NCBI GenBank assembly: GCA_024236015.1
Contig: JACKLK010000001.1
Coordinates: 310,001 to 374,000 of the forward strand
DNA: 64,000 nt
Source: Rhodoferax sp.
GTDB taxonomy: Bacteria; Pseudomonadota; Gammaproteobacteria; Burkholderiales; Burkholderiaceae_C
Direction: 5' to 3'
The position numbers were made by a program, and so were the translations under genes. Below are positions 1-8,478 of the stretch, in pieces (position 1 is the stretch's first letter; the number at the start of each line of letters is the position of its first letter). Below the pieces are notes generated by a model, which saw nothing but the letters and a program-made list of their open reading frames with translations, ran no database searches and was not told where the DNA came from.

Positions 1-507
1 GGCACGGTCAACATCGGCAGCACCCAGAACCTGACCGGCGAGCTGCTGAAGTCTGCCGCCGGCATCGACGTGCAGATCGTGCCGTTCAACGGCACGCCGG
101 CGGTGATCACCGCGCTGCGCGGCAACCAGATCGATGCCGCGGTCGAGATCCTGGGCCCGGTCATCCCGCATATCGGCAGCAAGGCGGTGCGCGCATTGGC
201 GGTGACCGGCGCCAAGCGCTCGGCGGTGCTGCCCGATGTGCCCACCGCGATCGAAAGCGGCGTGCCGGGCCTGGTGGCGTCGTCGTGGAACGGCCTGGCC
301 GCACCGGCCAAGACCCCGGCGGCCGTCATCGCGCGGCTGAACAAGGACATCACCGCCGCCGTCGAGGCGCCGGACGTGAAGACCAAGCTGCGCGCGCTGA
401 ACATGGACGCCCACGCGAGCACGCCGGAACAGACGGCCGAACTGCTGGCCAGCGAAACCAAGCGCTGGGGTGACGTGATCGTGCGTGCGAAGATCCCGAC
501 CCAATAA
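1..507 (+). CDS. Bug/TctC-family tripartite tricarboxylate transporter receptor, 3' part
   Basis: The window opens inside this gene: frame 1 is open from base 1 to the TAA at 505-507, giving 168 residues, about the C-terminal half of a usual 320-330 residue Bug protein. The visible part carries family landmarks: an NIGS segment, the YNGT-like FNGTPA loop, a DAAVE helix, an LPDVPT turn followed by GVPGL and SWNGLAAPAKTP, and a C-terminal helix ending in ERW-type TKRWG. Bug proteins are periplasmic binding proteins, usually for carboxylates. The signal peptide lies outside the window. It is followed 43 bases on by an NAD(P)-dependent dehydrogenase in the same direction, so they probably share a transcript. 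No TctA/TctB membrane genes are seen; the ligand is unknown. Confidence 0.9.
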   Translation, partial: GTVNIGSTQNLTGELLKSAAGIDVQIVPFNGTPAVITALRGNQIDAAVEILGPVIPHIGSKAVRALAVTGAKRSAVLPDVPTAIESGVPGLVASSWNGLAAPAKTPAAVIARLNKDITAAVEAPDVKTKLRALNMDAHASTPEQTAELLASETKRWGDVIVRAKIPTQ

Positions 508-550
508 GCCAGAACCGGCCACGAGACGTGACAACAGCAGGAGCAGGGGC

Positions 551-1453
551 ATGCAGGTGCGACACATCGGACTCATCGGATATGGCGAGGTCGGCAAGAC
601 CTTCGGTGCCGGCTTGCGCGCCCGGGTCGACGCGATCTCGGCCTGGGACCTGAAGTTCACCGCTGCGGACCGCGACCTGGCACAGGCGCAGCAGGCCCAT
701 GCGTCGGGCGCCGACGTGCATGCCTGCGATGGCATGGCCCGGCTGTGCGAGCAGGCCGAGCTGCTGATCTCCGCCGTCACCGCCTCGAACACGCTGGCGG
801 TGGCCCGGGAGGCCGCCGCCCAGCTGCGGCCGGGCACCGTGTTCCTGGACCTGAACTCGGCCTCGCCGCAGACCAAGCAGCAGGCAGCCGCACTGATCGA
901 CGCGGCCGGGGGGCGTTATGTCGAAGCCGGCGTGATGACCTCGGTGCCGCCGTACGGCATCCGGGTGCCGATGCTGCTGGGCGGAGCCAGCGCGGCCGAA
1001 CTCGCGCCGCTGCTGAGCGGCTGGGGCATGGACGCCACCGTGGTGTCGGACCGGCTGGGCGTGGCCAGCGCGATCAAGATGTGCCGCAGCGTGATGATCA
1101 AGGGCCTGGAGGCGCTGGTCATCGAGAGCTACACCACGGCGCGCCGGTACGGCGTCGAGGACCATGTGATCCCGACACTGCAGGAGACCTTTCCCGGCAT
1201 CGACTGGCCGCAGGTCGGCGCCTATTTCTTCAGCCGCGTGGTGCAGCATGGCCAGCGCCGCGCCGAGGAAATGCGCGAATCGGCCAACACGGTGCGCGAG
1301 GCCGGATTCGAACCCTTCATGGCCGCGGCCATCGCCGGCAAGCAGCAGTGGGTGGCCGACCAGGCCAGGGCCGGCGTGTTCGACGGGGTCGATACCAAGA
1401 ACAGCGCCTGGCAGGTGTACGCGGACCGGTTGATCGGCGACGACACCCGCTGA
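551..1453 (+). CDS. NAD(P)-dependent oxidoreductase, 6-phosphogluconate dehydrogenase type with DUF1932
   Basis: The 300-residue protein has an N-terminal Rossmann fold with GYGEVG at residues 10-15, then a helical C-terminal half with the DUF1932 pattern (SAIKMCRSVMIKGLEAL, then an alpha-helical block around residues 200-285). Proteins of this build are beta-hydroxyacid dehydrogenase relatives; the catalytic Lys is plausibly in the IKM or IKGLE segment. The ATG at 551 is chosen because AGCAGGAGCAGGGG lies just before it and the Rossmann motif starts at once; an earlier in-frame codon at 485 would overlap the receptor gene. The substrate is not recognisable. It lies close to the protocatechuate operon but on the far side of two minus-strand genes, so a role in that pathway is only a guess. 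Confidence 0.8.
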   Translation: MQVRHIGLIGYGEVGKTFGAGLRARVDAISAWDLKFTAADRDLAQAQQAHASGADVHACDGMARLCEQAELLISAVTASNTLAVAREAAAQLRPGTVFLDLNSASPQTKQQAAALIDAAGGRYVEAGVMTSVPPYGIRVPMLLGGASAAELAPLLSGWGMDATVVSDRLGVASAIKMCRSVMIKGLEALVIESYTTARRYGVEDHVIPTLQETFPGIDWPQVGAYFFSRVVQHGQRRAEEMRESANTVREAGFEPFMAAAIAGKQQWVADQARAGVFDGVDTKNSAWQVYADRLIGDDTR

Positions 1454-1458
1454 CGCGC

Positions 1459-1995
1459 TCAGCGTGTCGGCTGGCCGTCGGCGCTGTCGAACTCGATATC
1501 CACCATCAGCTCGTTGGCCAGGCCCTCCAGGCCGTTGCGCAGCGTGTCGGTGTCCAGGTCCTGCGGCACGGTCAGCTGGGCATCGAGATGGAACATCTGT
1601 TCGCCCGACATCGCGCCGCTGGCGATATGGGTCTTCATCGTGTCGATGCTCACACCCTGGCCGGCGAGCCGGGTCGAGATGCTGTGGATGATGCCGGGCC
1701 GGTCGTGGCCGACCAGGGACAGGTGCAGCCGGCGTGGCGCCGGCGCGGGTGCGGCGTCCTGGGCCTGCGCGACCTGGACATGCAGGTCGTCGGATTCCAG
1801 CGCGCGCAGCGCGGCCAGCAAGGCGGCGCTGTTGGCCGCCGGCACCTGCAGGTGCACGATGCCGGCGAACTGGCCCGCGAAGTTGGCCATGACGCTGTCG
1901 GTCCAGTTGGCGCCGTGTTCGGCGGCCTTGTCGGAGATGGCGCGGACCACGCCGGGGCGATCGGGGCCGATCAGGGTGACGACGATGGCGCTCAT
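1459..1995 (-). CDS. Tandem ACT-domain protein, GcvR-like
   Basis: This 178-residue protein is two ACT domains joined by an Ala/Pro linker. The first starts VVTLIGPDRPGVV near residue 5 and the second LSLVGHDRPGIIH near residue 94, both with the DRPG turn that binds amino acids in ACT folds. Length and layout match the glycine-cleavage-system repressor GcvR and related regulatory ACT proteins. It has no enzyme domain and no DNA-binding domain, so it most likely acts by protein-protein contact after binding an amino acid. Its stop is only 5 bases from the stop of the convergent dehydrogenase gene. Assignment as a true GcvR is uncertain because no gcv genes are nearby. Confidence 0.8.
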   Translation of the reverse strand: MSAIVVTLIGPDRPGVVRAISDKAAEHGANWTDSVMANFAGQFAGIVHLQVPAANSAALLAALRALESDDLHVQVAQAQDAAPAPAPRRLHLSLVGHDRPGIIHSISTRLAGQGVSIDTMKTHIASGAMSGEQMFHLDAQLTVPQDLDTDTLRNGLEGLANELMVDIEFDSADGQPTR

Positions 1996-2092
1996 GGCGG
2001 TCTCCTTGCGGGGTGTCGGGTTGTCGGGGTGCTCGCCAGGCGGCGCGCCATCGCGCTGGCCGGTGCGTACGCGACTATCTTAATGATGCCGC

Positions 2093-3037
2093 TCACGCGG
2101 CGTCGCCGCGCGCGGCCGGCGCCGACGGCTCGCCCGGCTCGCGTGGCGGCAGCATGGTGGCCAGGGTGTCGACGATCAGCGCCAGGGTCGCCTGCTGGGT
2201 CAACGTGGCGGGGCGTTGCGCGCTGACGGCCAGCGCAATCTGCACGTGCAGCTGCGGCTCGCGGATGGGGCGCAGCCGGAACAGTTCCGGACGGGCCGAA
2301 CTGGCCACCGCGTTGCGCGACAGGATGGCGCTGCCGACACCTTCGGCCACCAGGTCCAGGATGGCCGAGACGCCGTCGATCTCCAGCGCGATGCGCGGGC
2401 TGCAAGCCAGGGCCGCCAGTTCGCTCTCGACCCGCATGCGGATCGCGTTCGGGCGGCTGGGGATGACCAGCGGCAGCGCCGCGATGTCGCGCAGCCGCAC
2501 GGGCGCGGTGGTGTTGCTGTGGGTGCCGGCCTGCACCAGGAACAGTTCCTCGGCCCGCAGCGGCGTGATCTCGATGTCCGGGCTGGGGCGTGCGTTGTAC
2601 AGCAGCACGACGTCGAGCCGGCCGTTGACCAGGGACTCCAGCAGTGCCGTCGACAGTCCCTCGCTGATCGAGATCGTGGCCTCGGGCATCTGGCGGCCAA
2701 AGGCACGGGTCAGCGGCACGGTCAGCATCCGGGCCAGGCTGGTCGGCAGGCCGACGGCGACACGCCCGGCCAGCGCGCCGCGCAACTTGCCCAGTTCCTC
2801 GCGTGCGCGCTCGACCTGGTGCAGGATGCCGCGACCATGGGCCAGCAGCAACCGACCGGCTTCGGTGGGTACCGCGCCGCGCCCGTCGCGGGCCAGCAGG
2901 GTCTGGCGCAGTTCCACCTCGAGCAGCCGCACCTGCCGGCTCAGCGCCGGCTGGGCCACGCCCAGTGCCGCGGCGGCACGGGTGAAGCCGCCAAGCTCGG
3001 CGACGCGTACGAAATATTCGATCTGCTTGAGGTCCAT
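2093..3037 (-). CDS. LysR-type regulator divergent from the protocatechuate 4,5-cleavage operon
   Basis: The 314-residue protein has a LysR winged helix-turn-helix at about residues 3-62 (MDLKQIEYFVRVAE, then GGFTRAAAALGVAQPALSRQ) and an effector-binding domain from about residue 90. The ATG at 3037 is chosen because the HTH begins there as in nearly all LysR proteins; the frame stays open upstream to 3244 but that stretch has no family character and would cover the regulatory gap. It is divergent from ligJ across 221 bases that hold a large dyad. By position and family it should control the operon, with a pathway compound as inducer, as PmdR/LigR do in related clusters. The inducer cannot be read from sequence. 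Confidence 0.9.
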   Translation of the reverse strand: MDLKQIEYFVRVAELGGFTRAAAALGVAQPALSRQVRLLEVELRQTLLARDGRGAVPTEAGRLLLAHGRGILHQVERAREELGKLRGALAGRVAVGLPTSLARMLTVPLTRAFGRQMPEATISISEGLSTALLESLVNGRLDVVLLYNARPSPDIEITPLRAEELFLVQAGTHSNTTAPVRLRDIAALPLVIPSRPNAIRMRVESELAALACSPRIALEIDGVSAILDLVAEGVGSAILSRNAVASSARPELFRLRPIREPQLHVQIALAVSAQRPATLTQQATLALIVDTLATMLPPREPGEPSAPAARGDAA

Positions 3038-3056
3038 CAGAAGTCTTTCGGATGCC

Positions 3057-3096
3057 GGAGCCGACAATGTAAGCTTCGAATACCATTGTAGGCTCC
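3057..3096. promoter_or_regulatory. 40-bp dyad, probable operator of the LysR regulator
   Basis: GGAGCC-g-ACAATG (3057-3069) is mirrored by CATTGT-a-GGCTCC (3084-3096): 12 of 13 positions in each arm pair, around a 14-base centre. A direct repeat ATGCCGGA (3052-3059 and 3097-3104) flanks it, 45 bases apart. The dyad starts 20 bases upstream of the LysR start codon and lies upstream of ligJ. Size and place fit a LysR-type activator/autorepressor site. The arms are seen directly; binding is inferred. Confidence 0.6.
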
Positions 3097-3114
3097 ATGC
3101 CGGATTGTTATATC
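3086..3114 (+). promoter_or_regulatory. Possible activator-dependent promoter of the lig operon
   Basis: TTGTAG (3086-3091) and TATATC (3109-3114) are separated by 17 bases. Both hexamers are poor matches to the sigma-70 consensus, and the -35 lies in the right arm of the dyad, as is common for LysR-activated promoters. The leader to the ligJ start would be about 135 bases. Tentative. Confidence 0.3.
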
Positions 3115-3258
3115 TGCTAGTGGCCTGCCGGTCTTTTTTTCGACGGTCGGTGCGACCACAATGCAGGCATGCAGCCGGTGCCTCGGCCACGCGGTCCATC
3201 CGCGGGCTTGCCCGGCGCCCGATTTCCCGACAACCCGAAGACACGAGGAGACAAACCC

Positions 3259-4299
3259 GTGAAAAAACCGATGGTCATCGATTGCCACGGCCACTACACC
3301 ACCGCCCCCAAGGCCTTGGAGACCTGGCGCAACCGCCAGATCGCCGGCATCCAGGATCCGGCATCCATGCCCAAGGTATCCGAGCTCAGGATCAGCGATG
3401 ACGAACTGCGCGAGTCCATCGAGAGCAACCAGCTGCGCCTGATGAAGGAGCGTGGCTCCGACCTGACCATCTTCTCGCCGCGGGCCAGCTTCATGGCGCA
3501 CCATATCGGCGACTTCAACGTGTCGTCGACCTGGGCGGCGATCTGCAACGAGTTGTGTTACCGGGTCTCGCAGCTGTTCCCGGATCATTTCATCGGTGCG
3601 GCCATGTTGCCGCAGTCACCCGGTGTCGACCCGGCGACCTGCGTGGCCGAGCTGGAGAAATGCGTCACCGAATACGGTTGTGTCGGCATCAACCTGAACC
3701 CGGACCCGAGCGGCGGCCACTGGACCTCGCCACCGCTGAGCGACAAGCACTGGTTTCCGATCTACGAGAAGATGGTCGAGCACGACATCCCGGCGATGAT
3801 CCATGTGTCGACCAGCTGCAACCCGTGTTTCCACACCACCGGCGCGCATTACCTCAACGCCGACACCACGGCCTTCATGCAGTGCCTGACCTCCGACCTG
3901 TTCAAGGAATTCCCGACGCTGCGTTTCCTGATTCCGCACGGCGGCGGCGCCGTGCCCTACCACTGGGGCCGCTTCCGCGGCCTGGCGCAGGAGCTCAAGA
4001 AGCCGCTGCTGCAGGACCACCTGCTGAACAACATCTTCTTCGACACCTGCGTCTACCACCAGCCCGGCATCGACCTGCTCAACACCGTGATCCCGGTCAA
4101 GAACGTGTTGTTCGCCTCCGAGATGATCGGCGCCGTGCGCGGCATCGACCCCGAGACCGGCAACTACTACGACGACACGAAGCGCTACATCGAGGCGTCG
4201 AAGATCCTCAGCGACGCGGACCGGTTCCAGATCTACGAAGGCAATGCCCGGCGCGTGTTTCCGCGCCTGGATGCCGCACTGAAGCAGAAGGGAAAGTGA
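3259..4299 (+). CDS. ligJ: 4-oxalomesaconate hydratase (LigJ/PmdE type)
   Basis: An amidohydrolase-superfamily protein of 346 residues that hydrates 4-oxalomesaconate to 4-carboxy-4-hydroxy-2-oxoadipate in protocatechuate 4,5-cleavage. The HxH metal motif DCHGH is at residues 8-12; further superfamily landmarks are IHVSTSCN, IPHGGGAVPY and the FASEMIGA segment with its acidic residue. The GTG at 3259 is preferred since GAGGAG lies 8 bases before it and the HxH motif follows at the family distance; an in-frame ATG at 3169 would add 30 non-homologous residues. It is the first gene of an operon whose next members are the aldolase, the PDC hydrolase and both dioxygenase subunits, which fixes the role well. 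Confidence 0.92.
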   Translation: MKKPMVIDCHGHYTTAPKALETWRNRQIAGIQDPASMPKVSELRISDDELRESIESNQLRLMKERGSDLTIFSPRASFMAHHIGDFNVSSTWAAICNELCYRVSQLFPDHFIGAAMLPQSPGVDPATCVAELEKCVTEYGCVGINLNPDPSGGHWTSPPLSDKHWFPIYEKMVEHDIPAMIHVSTSCNPCFHTTGAHYLNADTTAFMQCLTSDLFKEFPTLRFLIPHGGGAVPYHWGRFRGLAQELKKPLLQDHLLNNIFFDTCVYHQPGIDLLNTVIPVKNVLFASEMIGAVRGIDPETGNYYDDTKRYIEASKILSDADRFQIYEGNARRVFPRLDAALKQKGK

Positions 4300-4300
4300 C

Positions 4301-4984
4301 ATGACACAACTCGGAATCGTCAAGCGCACCATCGTGCGTGCCGACAAGGCGGCGGTCGACAAGCTGTCCGGATTCGGCGTCGCCACCATCCACGAGGCCA
4401 TGGGCCGGGTCGGCCTGATGAAGCCCTACATGCGGCCGATCTACACCGGCGCCCATGTCTGCGGCACCGCGGTGACGGTGCTGCTGCATCCCGGCGACAA
4501 CTGGATGATGCACGTGGTGGCCGAGCAGGTGCAGGCCGGCGACGTGGTCGTGGCCGCGGTCACGTCCGACAACGCCGACGGTTTCTTCGGCGACCTGCTG
4601 GCCACGTCGTTCCGTGCCCGCGGTGCGCTGGGCCTGGTCATCGACGGCGGCGTGCGCGACATCAAGGACCTGAGCGCGATGCAGTTCCCGGTGTTCTCCA
4701 AGGCGGTGCATGCCAAGGGCACGATCAAGGCGACGCTGGGTTCGGTCAACATCCCGGTCGTGTGCGCCGGCGTGCAGGTCGAACCCGGTGACGTGGTCGT
4801 GGCCGATGACGACGGCGTCGTCGTCGTGCCGGCGGCACGTGCCCAGGAGGTGGCCGATGCCGCCGCCGCGCGCGAGGCCAACGAGGCCGAGAAACGCGCC
4901 AAGCTGGCCGCCGGCGTGCTCGGGCTGGACATGTACAACATGCGTCCGGCACTCGAGAAGGCCGGTCTCAAATACATCGACTGA
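4301..4984 (+). CDS. ligK: 4-carboxy-4-hydroxy-2-oxoadipate aldolase (LigK/PmdF type)
   Basis: The 227-residue protein belongs to the HMG/CHA aldolase family (RraA-like fold) and splits 4-carboxy-4-hydroxy-2-oxoadipate into pyruvate and oxaloacetate, the last step of the pathway. Family marks are the divalent-metal/substrate residues GD at 97-98 and GGVRD at 116-120 (Arg119, Asp120), and a C-terminal tail ending GLKYID. Length equals the usual 225-230. The ATG follows the ligJ stop by one base, so translation is probably coupled. Plain RraA regulators are shorter and lack the C-terminal extension, which with the neighbours makes the aldolase call firm. Confidence 0.93.
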   Translation: MTQLGIVKRTIVRADKAAVDKLSGFGVATIHEAMGRVGLMKPYMRPIYTGAHVCGTAVTVLLHPGDNWMMHVVAEQVQAGDVVVAAVTSDNADGFFGDLLATSFRARGALGLVIDGGVRDIKDLSAMQFPVFSKAVHAKGTIKATLGSVNIPVVCAGVQVEPGDVVVADDDGVVVVPAARAQEVADAAAAREANEAEKRAKLAAGVLGLDMYNMRPALEKAGLKYID

Positions 4985-4999
4985 GCAGGACGAACCCCG

Positions 5000-5911
5000 A
5001 TGGCAACGGCATTCACCAAGACTCCCGGCTGGCTCGACTGGTTTGACGGCCCGAGCAAACCCCGCTTCACGCTGCCCCCGGGCGCGGTCGATGCACATTG
5101 TCATGTGTTCGGCCCCGGCGACGTGTTCCCGTACGCGCCCGAACGCAAGTACACGCCGTGCGACGCGTCCAAGGAGCAGCTGTTCGCATTGCGCGATCAC
5201 CTGGGGTTCGACAAGAACGTGATCGTGCAGGCCACCTGCCACGGCAGCGACAACCGGGCGCTGGTCGATGCGCTCAAGGCGTCGAACGGCAAGGCGCGCG
5301 GCGTGGCCACGGTGGGCCGCAACGTCACCGATGCCGAGTTGCAGGACATGCATGCGGCCGGCGTGCGCGGCACCCGTTTCAACTTCGTCAAGCGCCTGGC
5401 CGACTTCACGCCGCGCGAGGTGCTGCTGGAGATCGCCAACCGCATCGCGCCACTGGGCTGGCATGTGGTGGTTTATTTCGAGGCGCAGGACCTGCCCGAG
5501 CTGTACGACTTCTTCACCGCGTTGCCGACCACCGTCGTGGTCGACCACATGGGCCGGCCCGACGTGTCCAAGCCGGTCGACGGGCCGCAGTTCGCGCTGT
5601 TCCGCAAGATGATGCGCGAGCATGCCAACGTGTGGAGCAAGGTCAGCTGCCCGGAGCGGCTGTCGATCACCGGGCCGAAGGCGCTCGATGGCGAGCAACA
5701 CGCCTACCAGGACGTGGTGCCGTTCGCACGCACGCTGGTCGAGGATTTCCCGGACCGGGTGTTGTGGGGCACGGACTGGCCGCATCCCAACCTGAAGGAC
5801 CACATGCCCGACGACGGCCTGCTGGTCGACTTCATTCCGCAGATCGCGCCCACGGCGCAGCTGCAGCAGCAACTGCTGGTCGACAACCCGACGCGCCTGT
5901 ACTGGGCGTGA
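5000..5911 (+). CDS. ligI: 2-pyrone-4,6-dicarboxylate hydrolase (LigI/PmdD)
   Basis: A 303-residue amidohydrolase-superfamily lactonase that opens 2-pyrone-4,6-dicarboxylate (PDC) to 4-oxalomesaconate in the cytoplasm. DAHCH carries the HxH pair (His33, His35); His183 in VVDHMGRPD and Asp259 in WGTDWPHPN match the catalytic set of this metal-independent family. CHGSDN and RGTRFNFV are typical substrate-binding segments. The gene starts 15 bases after ligK and ends 17 bases before ligA, in one operon. Length and motifs match characterised PDC hydrolases. Confidence 0.94.
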   Translation: MATAFTKTPGWLDWFDGPSKPRFTLPPGAVDAHCHVFGPGDVFPYAPERKYTPCDASKEQLFALRDHLGFDKNVIVQATCHGSDNRALVDALKASNGKARGVATVGRNVTDAELQDMHAAGVRGTRFNFVKRLADFTPREVLLEIANRIAPLGWHVVVYFEAQDLPELYDFFTALPTTVVVDHMGRPDVSKPVDGPQFALFRKMMREHANVWSKVSCPERLSITGPKALDGEQHAYQDVVPFARTLVEDFPDRVLWGTDWPHPNLKDHMPDDGLLVDFIPQIAPTAQLQQQLLVDNPTRLYWA

Positions 5912-5928
5912 TCCAGGAGGAACACACG

Positions 5929-6378
5929 ATGGCACTCGACAAGCCCTACAAGGACGTACCCGGCACGACGATCTTCGATGCCGAGCAGTCGCGCCTGGGA
6001 TACCACCTCAACCAGTTCTGCATGTCGCTGATGAAGGCCGAGAACCGGGCCCGCTTCAAGGCCAATGAGCGCGCCTATCTCGACGAATGGCCGATGACCG
6101 AGGAGCAGAAGCAGGCCGTGCTCGCGCGCGACCTGAACCGCTGCATCGCCGCGGGCGGCAACATCTATTTCCTGGCCAAGATCGGTGCCACCGATGGCAA
6201 GAGTTTCCAGCAGATGGCCGGCAGCATGACCGGCATGACCGAAGACGAATACCGCGCCATGATGGTTGCCGGCGGCCGTTCGCCGGACGGCAATCGGGTC
6301 GTCGGTGAAGACGGCGACGCCCAGGCGCACCGCCAGCCGCAGGGCCGCGCGGCACAGACCCACCAAGGAGCCGCCTGA
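5929..6378 (+). CDS. ligA: Protocatechuate 4,5-dioxygenase alpha subunit
   Basis: The 149-residue small subunit of the extradiol dioxygenase that opens the protocatechuate ring. It has the LigA helical fold: GTTIFDAEQSRLGYHLNQFC near the start, then RARFKANERAYLDEW and NIYFLAKIGATDG about halfway, which forms the lid on the beta-subunit active site. The ATG at 5929 follows CAGGAGG by 9 bases. The stop overlaps the ligB start (TGATG at 6376-6380), as expected for subunits made in equal amounts. The last 25 residues are Gln/Ala/His-rich and less conserved. Confidence 0.94.
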   Translation: MALDKPYKDVPGTTIFDAEQSRLGYHLNQFCMSLMKAENRARFKANERAYLDEWPMTEEQKQAVLARDLNRCIAAGGNIYFLAKIGATDGKSFQQMAGSMTGMTEDEYRAMMVAGGRSPDGNRVVGEDGDAQAHRQPQGRAAQTHQGAA

Positions 6379-7235
6379 TGGCCAGCATCACCGCCAGTGT
6401 CTATACCTCCCATGTTCCGGCCATCGGTGCCGCGGTGGACCTGGGCAAGACCGCCGAGCCGTATTGGCAACCCGTGTTCCGGGGCTACGACTTTTCCCGA
6501 CAGTGGATGAAGGACCACACGCCCGACGTGATCTTCCTGGTCTACAACGACCATGCGACGGCATTCAGCCTGGACATGATCCCGACCTTCGCCATCGGCA
6601 CCGCGGCCGAGTTCCAGCCCGCCGATGAAGGCTGGGGTCCGCGTCCGGTCCCCAAGGTCATCGGGCATCCGGAACTGGCCTCGCACATCGCGCAGTCGGT
6701 GATCCAGGACGACTTCGACCTGACCATCGTCAACAAGATGGACGTCGACCACGGCCTGACGGTGCCGCTGTCGCTGATGTGCGGCCAGCCCGAGGCCTGG
6801 CCGTGCCCGGTGATTCCGTTCGCCGTCAACGTCGTGCAATACCCGGTGCCGTCGGGCAGGCGCTGCTTCGAACTGGGCAAGGCGATCGGCCGCGCCGTGG
6901 CCTCCTTCGACCGGCCGCTCAAGGTGCAGATCTGGGGCACCGGCGGCATGAGCCACCAGTTGCAGGGCCCGCGCGCGGGCCTGATCAACAAGGCGTTCGA
7001 CAACATGTTCCTGGACCGGCTGATCGCCGACCCGGCCGGCCTGGCGCAGGTGCCGCACATCGACTACGTGCGCGAAGCGGGTTCGGAAGGCATCGAACTG
7101 GTGATGTGGCTGATCGCGCGTGGCGCGATGGCCGATGCGGCGGGTGGCGCCAAGCCCCACGTCGCCCATCGCTTCTACCATGTGCCGGCATCGAACACGG
7201 CGGTCGGTCATCTGATCCTGGAGAGCGGGTCGTGA
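6378..7235 (+). CDS. ligB: Protocatechuate 4,5-dioxygenase beta subunit
   Basis: The 285-residue catalytic subunit of the type II (LigB-class) extradiol dioxygenase, converting protocatechuate to 4-carboxy-2-hydroxymuconate-6-semialdehyde with Fe(II). The expected iron ligands are visible: His12 (TSHVPAIG), His59 (VYNDHATAF) and a Glu in SEGIELVMW (Glu237 or Glu240). His193 in GTGGMSHQ fits the active-site base. Length is standard. Its start overlaps the ligA stop. After it the operon is interrupted by 147 bases and a TRAP transporter before ligC appears. Confidence 0.95.
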   Translation: MASITASVYTSHVPAIGAAVDLGKTAEPYWQPVFRGYDFSRQWMKDHTPDVIFLVYNDHATAFSLDMIPTFAIGTAAEFQPADEGWGPRPVPKVIGHPELASHIAQSVIQDDFDLTIVNKMDVDHGLTVPLSLMCGQPEAWPCPVIPFAVNVVQYPVPSGRRCFELGKAIGRAVASFDRPLKVQIWGTGGMSHQLQGPRAGLINKAFDNMFLDRLIADPAGLAQVPHIDYVREAGSEGIELVMWLIARGAMADAAGGAKPHVAHRFYHVPASNTAVGHLILESGS

Positions 7236-7382
7236 GCATGGCACGCCGTGCGGCGCTTCGGCTAGGGGAAACACCGTTTGCCCTGCGGCACCGCCGTGTT
7301 AGCTTCAGATCGTCATTCTTGTCGTACTAGACGCGGACCCAACCGTGCTGTTTTCGTTCGTTCAACACCCAGGAGACCAACC

Positions 7383-8411
7383 ATGAAATTCACCCTCGCT
7401 TCCGTGCTGGGCGCATTCGCGTTCACCGCGGCGATGCAGTCGGCGCAAGCGGCTGACGTGACCCTGCGCCTGCACCAGCTGCTGCCGGCCCAGGCCGCCA
7501 TCCCGGCCAAGGGGCTCGTGCCCTGGGCCGAGAAGATCGAGAAGGAAAGCGGCGGGCGGATCAAGATCCAGCATTTCCCGGCCATGCAGCTCGGCGGCAA
7601 GCCGCCGGATCTGTACGACCAGGCCAAGGACGGCGTGGTCGACGTCATCTGGACCGTGCTCGGCTACACACCAGGCCGTTTTCCGAAGACCGAGGCGTTC
7701 GAGTTGCCGTTCATGAGCGGCTCGGCGGAAGCCTCGTCCAAGGCCTTCATGGAGTATGTCCAGAAGAACGCGATGGACGAGTTCAAGGACGTCAAGCTGA
7801 TCGCCGTGCACACGCACGGCCCCGGCCTGTTCCACAGCAAGGATCCGATCAACAAGCTCGAGGATCTCAAGGGCATGAAGGTGCGTGGCGGCTCACGCGT
7901 GATCAACATCATGCTCGAGCAACTCGGCGCAACCCCGGTCGGCATGCCGGTGCCGGCGGTCGGCGAGGCCTTGTCCAAGGGCGTGATCGCGGCCACCACG
8001 ATTCCGTGGGAAGTCGTGCCTTCGCTCAAGGTGCAGCAGATCGTCAAGAACCATACCGGCTTCAGCGGCGAGAAGGGGCTTTACACGCAGACCTTCACGG
8101 TGGCGATGAACAAGGCCAGCTATGACAAGTTGCCGGCCGACCTGAAGAAGATCATCGACGCCAACTCCGGCATCGAGGTCGCCGGCAAGCTGGGCAAGGT
8201 GATGGACGATGCCGACAAGCTCGGCCTGTCGCTGGCGCAGAAGGCGGGCAACAACATCGTCACGCTGGACGCGGCCGAGACGGCGCGCTGGCAACGTGCG
8301 GCCAATGGCGTGCGCGCCGTATGGTTCAAGGAAGTCGGCGACAAGGGCATGGACGGCCCCAGGCTGGCCGCCGAAGCCGAGGCCCTGATCGACAAGTATT
8401 CGAAGAAGTAG
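7383..8411 (+). CDS. TRAP transporter solute-binding protein, DctP family
   Basis: A 342-residue periplasmic receptor. A Sec signal peptide is clear (MKF, hydrophobic core, cleavage after AQA near residue 22, mature ADVTLRLHQ). The DctP fold follows, with GGRIKIQHFPAMQLGG and the LKGMKVRGGSRVINIML segment, whose arginine binds the ligand carboxylate in TRAP receptors. AGGAG at 7371-7375 precedes the ATG at 7383. It forms one operon with the two membrane subunits that follow. Placement between ligB and ligC implies an aromatic or related carboxylate as ligand, plausibly protocatechuate or a precursor; this is inferred from context only. Confidence 0.93.
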   Translation: MKFTLASVLGAFAFTAAMQSAQAADVTLRLHQLLPAQAAIPAKGLVPWAEKIEKESGGRIKIQHFPAMQLGGKPPDLYDQAKDGVVDVIWTVLGYTPGRFPKTEAFELPFMSGSAEASSKAFMEYVQKNAMDEFKDVKLIAVHTHGPGLFHSKDPINKLEDLKGMKVRGGSRVINIMLEQLGATPVGMPVPAVGEALSKGVIAATTIPWEVVPSLKVQQIVKNHTGFSGEKGLYTQTFTVAMNKASYDKLPADLKKIIDANSGIEVAGKLGKVMDDADKLGLSLAQKAGNNIVTLDAAETARWQRAANGVRAVWFKEVGDKGMDGPRLAAEAEALIDKYSKK

Positions 8412-8478
8412 GCATGACAGGATCGGCGCGGGACGCCCGCCCGGGCGGACGTTCCGCGCCACTTTTTTGGGTGTATCC

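Noticed and set aside
3169..3258. Upstream ATG start for ligJ
   Set aside because: It adds 30 residues without family match, and the GTG at 3259 has a well-placed GAGGAG.
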